From: CAZKTF01 sp964555565
GTDB lineage: Bacteria; Planctomycetota; JAJSAM01; JAKLKS01
DNA length: 10,930 nucleotides
NCBI GenBank assembly: GCA_964555565.1
Contig: CAZKTF010000114.1
Coordinates: 1-10,930, forward strand
Direction of reading: 5' to 3'
Numbering within the stretch: position 1 is the stretch's first letter; the number at the start of each line of letters is the position of its first letter. The notes under the pieces were generated by a model, which saw only the letters and a list, made by a program, of their open reading frames with translations, did no database searches and was not told where the DNA came from. The position numbers and the translations under genes are program-made. Below are positions 6,486 through 10,930 of this stretch, in pieces.

Positions 6486-8420
6486 ATGGGCCGCGGACGC
6501 CGCCTCGCCTTCGCCGGCCTCGCGCTCGCCGCGGGGGCCGTGGCACCGGCGGCGGCCTTCCCGGCCGCCGAGCCCTTCCGCATCGCCTTCGTCGGCCCCC
6601 TCGAGGGGCCGCTCGCGGCGTCGGCGAGGGAATCCCTGGAGGGGCTCCGGCTCCTCGTCGTGGCGCGCAACGCCGCGGGCGGGCTCGGAGCCCAGAAGCG
6701 TCCCGTGGAACTCCTGTCGCTGGACGACGGCGACGACCCGGCGGGCTCCGGGGCGGCGCTGGATCGCGCGGCGAAGGAGAAGGTGGACGCGATCGTGGCC
6801 GCGCCGACGGGGCGCACCGTGGACGCGCTCGTCGCACGGGCCCGCGCGGGGCGCACGCCGGTCCTCCTCGTCGGCGCCGCCGCGGCGCCCCCCACGCTCG
6901 ACCCCGCGTCGCCGGTGTTCTCCCTGGTGCCGTCCCCCGTGGACGAGGCGCTGGCGCTGGCGGGCCTCCTCGCGCTGCGCTCGCGGAAGCCGCTCGTGGG
7001 GATCTCGGGCGACACGCTCCACCCGGGACTCCTCGTCGAGGACACGGCCCCGGCGCGGGCCCTGGCCGACGCCCTGGAGAGGAACCTCGGCGTCGCGCAG
7101 AAGTCCGCGGGGCGGGTCCTCGTCCCGCCGCGCGGGCGCCCCGCGGCGGACGCCCTCGCGGGGCTCCGGAAGGCGGGCTGCGACCGGCTCGTCCTCGTCG
7201 GGGAGCCCGACCTGGCCGACGCCGCCGCCGACGCGCTCGCGGCCGCGGGCTGGCGCGTCCCGGTCCTCGCCTCCGCGGGCGTCCTCTCCGGCGCCGCCGC
7301 CTCCCTCCGCGACGGGCGCCTGAAGGACGCCACGCTGCTGGCGGCCCTCCCGCAGCGGGTGCTGGAGCCCCCGAAGTCCCTGGCCTCGGCCCACGGGCGC
7401 GCGCACCCCGGCGAACTCCCCGGCCCCCGCACCGTCCTCGGGTGGATGGCCGGGGACCTCGTCCTCGCGGCCGCCGAGACGGCGAAGCCCCCGCGCGAGG
7501 CGGGGCTCACGGCCGCCCTCCGCGAGCAGCGCTACGGCATGGGGGAGGCGGGCACGACGGTGTTCGACGAGACCGGCCGCGCGACGCTGTTCCGGTTCGC
7601 CCCCTGGCGGGTCGGGGAGAAGGGGCCCGAGGCGTGCAACCCGAAGTTCCTCCCGCAGGCGGACGCGGGGCCTCTCCTGGGGATGCGGCCGCCCTCGCGG
7701 GCCGCCCCGGCGACGCCCGGGAAGGTCGTCTGGATCACGTTCGGCGACGAGAAGTCCCGCGACCCGCGGAGCATCGAGGCGGACCTCGCGGTCCTGGGCC
7801 TCGCCGCGGGGGGAGCCCCGGGGGACGCGGAGCGCGCCGTGGAGGACGAGCTCCTCGCCCGCACCCTCGGGAAGCTGAACGTCCTGTTCCTCAAGGAGTA
7901 CGACGGCACGCCCGTGCCCGGCGTCTCCTTCGACATCTCCTTCACGGCCGAGCGGCCGGCGGACCTGGAGAAGGGGCGCCTCTGGACGGCGCTCGTCGCC
8001 GGCGTCGGCCCCCCGGCGCGCAAGGGCGGGAGCCACTACCCGGGGGAGGGGAGCATCTCGATCCACTCCTCGTGGCTCACCCGGAACCTCCCCTCGCTCG
8101 CCCGCGGGCGGGTCTTCCCCCCGCTCGGGGCCGGGGACCTCCCCTACCTCCGGGGCGCCTACCCCTGGGCCGAAACCGTGGAGGAGAACCAGCGCTCCGA
8201 CGGCATCCGCAGCCTGGTCGATGCCCTCGCCGGGGCCTTCGCGATGAAGGGGGCCAAGGAGCTGGGGCAGCTCGCGGGCCTCGCCCTCGACCGCGGGCCC
8301 GACATCCGCTCCGTCATGAACGTGGACGGCGGCGAGGGGCTCCGCGAGACCCAGCTCCACTTCACGGCGAAGGACGCGAAGGCCCTGGAGAGGACGCTCG
8401 GCCGCTGCGCGGGGAGGTAG
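6486..8420 (+). CDS. Periplasmic type-1 (Leu/Ile/Val-like) binding protein with an extra C-terminal domain
   Basis: This 644-residue protein has a signal peptide (basic GRGRR, hydrophobic to about 25, cleavage near AAA/F or PAA/E). Residues about 30-375 have the layout of the branched-chain amino acid-type periplasmic binding fold. It opens FRIAFVGPLEGPLAASARESLEGL, then has a LLSLDDGDDP strand turn, the KEKVDAIVAAPTGR segment and PVLLVGAAAAPPTLD. A second lobe carries DRLVLVGEPDLADAA, and the tail near TVFDETGRATLFRFAPWRV is typical. A linker rich in Pro/Ala (about 395-411) leads to a domain at 412-644 that I do not recognise, starting KVVWITFGDEKSRDP and containing HYPGEGSISIHSSW at 517-530. 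Family members carry solutes to an ABC permease or act as sensors; here no permease or ATPase gene is nearby, so transport is unproven. The ATG at 6486 is preceded by GGGAGGG 4 bases upstream. It is longer than usual for the family (about 370-420 residues). Confidence 0.85.
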   Translation: MGRGRRLAFAGLALAAGAVAPAAAFPAAEPFRIAFVGPLEGPLAASARESLEGLRLLVVARNAAGGLGAQKRPVELLSLDDGDDPAGSGAALDRAAKEKVDAIVAAPTGRTVDALVARARAGRTPVLLVGAAAAPPTLDPASPVFSLVPSPVDEALALAGLLALRSRKPLVGISGDTLHPGLLVEDTAPARALADALERNLGVAQKSAGRVLVPPRGRPAADALAGLRKAGCDRLVLVGEPDLADAAADALAAAGWRVPVLASAGVLSGAAASLRDGRLKDATLLAALPQRVLEPPKSLASAHGRAHPGELPGPRTVLGWMAGDLVLAAAETAKPPREAGLTAALREQRYGMGEAGTTVFDETGRATLFRFAPWRVGEKGPEACNPKFLPQADAGPLLGMRPPSRAAPATPGKVVWITFGDEKSRDPRSIEADLAVLGLAAGGAPGDAERAVEDELLARTLGKLNVLFLKEYDGTPVPGVSFDISFTAERPADLEKGRLWTALVAGVGPPARKGGSHYPGEGSISIHSSWLTRNLPSLARGRVFPPLGAGDLPYLRGAYPWAETVEENQRSDGIRSLVDALAGAFAMKGAKELGQLAGLALDRGPDIRSVMNVDGGEGLRETQLHFTAKDAKALERTLGRCAGR

Positions 8421-8458
8421 GATCGGGGGCTCCCGGGTCGTCCAACAGCGGGGCACGC

Positions 8459-8465
8459 AGGAGGT
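8459..8465 (+). promoter_or_regulatory. Strong Shine-Dalgarno sequence of the IPT/TIG protein gene
   Basis: AGGAGGT lies 7 bases before the ATG at 8473 and fixes that start. It is the best ribosome binding site in the window. The following CCTCC makes the site partly self-complementary, but the arms are too close for a stable hairpin. The 52-bp spacer (8421-8472) otherwise holds only a TAGGAT hexamer (8418-8423) overlapping the previous stop codon. It has no matching -35, so an independent promoter is not shown. Confidence 0.7.
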
Positions 8466-8472
8466 CCTCCCG

Positions 8473-10821
8473 ATGCGCCGTCTACGGTCCGCTCTCGTCG
8501 CGCTCGCCGCGCTGGCCGCCGCGGGGGCCCCGCCGGCGCTCGCCGCCGACCCCCCGCCCACCCTCACGCAGGTCTCCCCGAACCGGGGGACCACGGTGGG
8601 CGGGACGGTGGTGACGATCACCGGGACGAACTTCAACACCCTCAACCCGGCCGCCATGAGGGTGAAGTTCGGGGAGACCGTGGCCGCGGGGCCGGTGACC
8701 GTCCTCTCCCCGACGCAGCTCACCGTGGCCACGCCCGCGCACCTCCCGGGCGCGGTGGCCGTCCTGGTGACGAACACGGACGCGGTCCCGCCCGACTCCC
8801 CCGCGCTGACCCCCGGCTACACCTACGTGTTCCCGTCCTACGCCTGGGTCCCGCGCGCGAACGCGTCGGCCACGGGGGGGAACCCGGGGGGCTTCGACCT
8901 CTCCGTCGTGGACGTGGCCAACCGGGTCCTCGTGGGGAGCCTCGACCTCAACCCCGCGGACCCCGACCTCCCGGACGACGACGCCTGGCGGCCGACGCAG
9001 GTCCTGTTCGACACGGCGGGGACGCACGCCTTCGTGGCGACGGCCGGCACGCCGGGGACCCTCGACTCGCAGAAGGTCTTCATCGTGAAGACGGCGCGGG
9101 CGGTCGGGCTCGAGGCCGGGAACCCGGTCCTCTCCGTCATCGACACCGACGGGAACCCGGCGAGCATCGCGCTCTCCGCCGACGGGAACCGGCTCTTCGT
9201 CGCGGACGCCGGCTCCTGGGCGGCCTCCTCGACGCTGCTGCCGAACGGGACCTTCCGGGGCTACGACGTGACCGACCGCGCCGCCCCGGTCGCGCTCGCG
9301 GGCACGCCGGGGACGCTCGGCGTCCTCCCGGTGCTGCACTACGACTTCGCCTCGCGCACCTCCTGGGGGACCAACTCCTCCTTCCGGGGGGTCGTCCTCT
9401 CCAAGTCGGGCCGGACCCTCGTGACCAACACCCTCTCCCATTCGATCTCCAGCGCGGACCTGGGGACCCTGGCCGTCGAGGCGACCCGGGACGTGGGGGT
9501 GTCCGGGGGAGGCCTGATCCAGCTCACCGTCTCCCTCGGGTCCCCGTTCAGCGACGACTTCCTCTACGTCCAGACCACGGACGTGCTCACCGGGGCCGCG
9601 GACTACTACGTCCACCGCGTCTCCACGGGGGACATCATCCCGAAGGGCCGTGTCGCCACCGCGATGAACCTCCTGCTCGCCTGGCCGCACCCGGACGGGC
9701 AGAGCCTCGTCACGGTGCCCTCCGACACGGCCGAGGTCGTCTCCTGGAACCCGGCGACGGGCAGCGCGGCGCGCCGCACGGCCATCGGGGGCGGCGCGAC
9801 GCCGCCCGCGCTGGGCTTCAACGACGTGACGGGGCTCTTCTACGCGCGGGAGGCCGACGGGGGCTGGACCGTCCTCTCGGTCGCGCCGACCGCGGGGGCG
9901 GCGCCCGTGGTCGCGGCCACGGTGGTGGACGCGGTGGGATACTCCTCGTTCCGCGTGGTGAGGGACGGGACGGAGCTCGTGGCGACCGCGGCCTCGGAGC
10001 TCGGCGTCCTCGACGGACTGACCACCACGACGACCAAGCACCAGGTGGTGGCGACGATCCCTCTGCCGGTGCGCCCGAACGGGGGGCCGGCGTTCCCGCA
10101 GCCGGCCATCGGGAGCGCCTCGCCCCGGACCTTCTCGACGGCCCCGGGCGGCGGCGGGCCGGTGGTCCTCCTCCCGCTGGCCGGCTCCGAGTTCGCGGGC
10201 ACGGACGCCCCGCCGACCTTCGAGTTCGACCCGGCCGCGGCGGGCGCGGTCTCCTACTTCGAGCTGGAGCTCGGGTCGCAGCCCGACTTCATCCTCGGCC
10301 CCGGCGCGGTCCGCGTCCGCCAGCACGTCCCCTCGGGCGACACCGAGGCGACGCCCACCGCGGAGGCCTGGAGCCGCGTCCTGCGCGCCGCCGGCGGGAC
10401 GGTCGCCCGGCCCTTCTTCGCGCGGGTGAACGCCGTCCTCCGGGGCGGGGAGCGCGCGTACGGGGACCCCGTGCGGCTGACCCTCCTCGGCGCCGTGCCG
10501 CCCGTGGCGGTGTCGCCCGCGGACGCCAGCCCGGCGAGCGCGACCACCCCACCGACCTTCGTCTTCGACCGTGCGGGGAACGTCCGCACCTGGCTCGAGC
10601 TGGCCGGCCCCGGCGGGTTCGACGGCGACCGGCTCGACCGGATCCGCCTGGACCCGGCGCCCGGCGGCGACCCGATCTCGTTCACCCCGTCCGCCCGACG
10701 CTGGCAGGCCGCGGTGCGCCGCGCCGGGGGCGGACCGGTGACGATCTCCTGGCGCGTCCTGGGCCGCGACGTCCTCGGGCGGGAGACGACCACGGCGGTA
10801 CGGGCGCTCCTGATTCCGTAG
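8473..10821 (+). CDS. Secreted IPT/TIG, propeller and Ig-like repeat protein
   Basis: This is a 782-residue exported protein. The signal peptide is residues 1-24 (RRLR, hydrophobic core, cleavage ALA/A). An IPT/TIG domain follows at about 29-120, recognisable from LTQVSPNRGTTVGGTVVTI, GTNF and VKFGETVAAGPVTVLSPTQL. Residues about 122-540 look like a YVTN/lactonase-type beta-propeller, with blade-like phrases such as FDLSVVDVANRVLVGSLDL, PASIALSADGNRLFVADAG and TLVTNTLSHSISSADLGTL. Two related Ig-like domains close the protein: APPTFEFD at 579-586 and TPPTFVFD at 692-699 start equivalent strands about 113 residues apart. No enzyme residues, membrane anchor or sorting motif are evident. Proteins of this build usually act in adhesion, polysaccharide or protein binding at the cell surface, but I cannot assign a ligand. 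It may be read with the binding-protein gene upstream. A diverged copy of its last codons lies 60 bp downstream. Confidence 0.85.
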   Translation: MRRLRSALVALAALAAAGAPPALAADPPPTLTQVSPNRGTTVGGTVVTITGTNFNTLNPAAMRVKFGETVAAGPVTVLSPTQLTVATPAHLPGAVAVLVTNTDAVPPDSPALTPGYTYVFPSYAWVPRANASATGGNPGGFDLSVVDVANRVLVGSLDLNPADPDLPDDDAWRPTQVLFDTAGTHAFVATAGTPGTLDSQKVFIVKTARAVGLEAGNPVLSVIDTDGNPASIALSADGNRLFVADAGSWAASSTLLPNGTFRGYDVTDRAAPVALAGTPGTLGVLPVLHYDFASRTSWGTNSSFRGVVLSKSGRTLVTNTLSHSISSADLGTLAVEATRDVGVSGGGLIQLTVSLGSPFSDDFLYVQTTDVLTGAADYYVHRVSTGDIIPKGRVATAMNLLLAWPHPDGQSLVTVPSDTAEVVSWNPATGSAARRTAIGGGATPPALGFNDVTGLFYAREADGGWTVLSVAPTAGAAPVVAATVVDAVGYSSFRVVRDGTELVATAASELGVLDGLTTTTTKHQVVATIPLPVRPNGGPAFPQPAIGSASPRTFSTAPGGGGPVVLLPLAGSEFAGTDAPPTFEFDPAAAGAVSYFELELGSQPDFILGPGAVRVRQHVPSGDTEATPTAEAWSRVLRAAGGTVARPFFARVNAVLRGGERAYGDPVRLTLLGAVPPVAVSPADASPASATTPPTFVFDRAGNVRTWLELAGPGGFDGDRLDRIRLDPAPGGDPISFTPSARRWQAAVRRAGGGPVTISWRVLGRDVLGRETTTAVRALLIP

Positions 10822-10881
10822 GCCACCCAAGGGGTCAGACCCCGCTCGCGACCGGCGGTACGGACACTGCTGATCCCCTAG
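10793..10881 (+). repeat. Duplicated 3' coding tail, two copies 60 bp apart
   Basis: Bases 10793-10821 (the last codons and stop of the IPT/TIG gene) match 10853-10881 at 24 of 29 positions. The first copy encodes AVRALLIP-stop and the second would encode AVRTLLIP-stop. Four of the five differences are at codon third positions and the fifth accompanies the Ala-to-Thr change. Divergence of this type suggests that both copies were under protein-level selection. The spacing of 60 bp keeps the same frame, and no stop lies between 10822 and 10878. Upstream of the 29 bases the two copies are not alike. Confidence 0.75.
10831..10843. repeat. Perfect 13-bp palindrome, GGGGTC-A-GACCCC
   Basis: Six-base arms flank a central A, 9 bp after the stop codon of the IPT/TIG gene and between the two tail copies. 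It has the same 6+A+6 design as the palindrome at 3340-3352 but a different sequence. There is no T-run, so an intrinsic terminator is unlikely. A REP-like element or protein-binding site is possible. Confidence 0.5.
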
Positions 10882-10930
10882 CCCAACTTCCGCAGTTCAA
10901 CGGGGCCGGATCAGTTCTGACAGGGGTTTA
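10882..10930. other. Right-edge noncoding tail
   Basis: No gene is visible after the second tail copy. The stretch has a somewhat lower GC content and contains the short palindrome TCAG-TT-CTGA (10911-10920), followed by a run of G and TTTA at the edge. It could be the beginning of a repeat or of another spacer; the window ends too soon to tell. Confidence 0.3.

Noticed and set aside
4723..6837. A 704-codon minus-strand frame over ETF-QO
   Set aside because: It lies antisense to an unmistakable ETF-QO gene and has low-complexity composition.
4780..8420. A branched-chain amino acid uptake and oxidation operon (ETF-QO plus LIV-type binding protein)
   Set aside because: Tempting, because ETF-QO serves branched-chain acyl-CoA dehydrogenases. 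There are no permease, ATPase, dehydrogenase or ETF genes in view, and the binding protein's ligand cannot be read from sequence.
8460..8470. GGAGG-T-CCTCC palindrome as a translational switch
   Set aside because: The arms are separated by one base and cannot fold into a stable hairpin; it is probably just a strong Shine-Dalgarno sequence followed by C-rich sequence.
6468..8777. A 769-codon minus-strand frame over the binding-protein gene
   Set aside because: Antisense shadow; Arg/Gly/Pro-rich with no recognisable features.
8482..10830. A 782-codon open frame on the minus strand mirroring the IPT/TIG gene
   Set aside because: It is a consequence of the near-universal G/C third codon position. 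The translation is Arg/Gly/Pro/Glu-rich with no domain pattern, whereas the plus-strand frame has a signal peptide, known folds and a strong ribosome binding site.
1..10930. CRISPR array, tRNA, rRNA, transposase or phage genes
   Set aside because: I looked for regularly spaced repeats, cloverleaf-like segments, conserved rRNA stretches and transposase or phage motifs and saw none.

Overview
This is a very GC-rich window (by eye above 70 percent G+C, with codon third positions almost always G or C). It holds seven genes that I consider complete and one that is cut by the left edge. The GC level, the secreted beta-sandwich, IPT/TIG and propeller proteins, and the ETF-ubiquinone oxidoreductase (ETF-QO) with additional cysteines suggest a Gram-negative, aerobically respiring bacterium of a myxobacterial, planctomycetal or acidobacterial type. 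There is no rRNA or other lineage marker, so the phylum is a guess.

Left part (1-3334). A 5'-truncated gene for a protein of beta-sandwich (carboxypeptidase-regulatory-like) repeats ends 13 bp from a convergent Rid-family gene. The Rid gene shares a 118-bp divergent spacer with a dienelactone hydrolase-family gene. That gene is followed after 3 bp by a small single-pass membrane protein whose codon use is visibly less GC-biased.

Middle part (3335-6471). A 70-bp spacer carries a perfect 13-bp palindrome and a long imperfect hairpin. A leftward gene for a secreted protein of unknown function follows, with a good sigma70-like promoter. A 157-bp divergent spacer leads to a clear ETF-QO gene. It has no obvious ribosome binding site and may be leaderless.

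Right part (6472-10930). A periplasmic type-1 (Leu/Ile/Val-like) binding protein with an unrecognised C-terminal domain of about 230 residues follows ETF-QO after 14 bp. No ABC permease or ATPase genes are visible. Then comes a 782-residue secreted protein made of an IPT/TIG domain, a YVTN/lactonase-like propeller region and two tandem Ig-like domains. The last 109 bp hold a second 13-bp palindrome and a diverged second copy of the 3' coding end of the preceding gene, exactly 60 bp away and in frame.

The genes do not form one recognisable pathway. ETF-QO and the binding protein are probably co-transcribed, and the hydrolase with the small membrane protein likewise. I see no defence system, mobile element with a transposase, CRISPR array, tRNA or rRNA. 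The most interesting items are the duplicated 3' tail with its palindrome, the paired 6+A+6 palindromes, the extra-cysteine iron-sulfur domain of ETF-QO, the Rid protein lacking the usual arginine, and the unexplained C-terminal domain of the binding protein.
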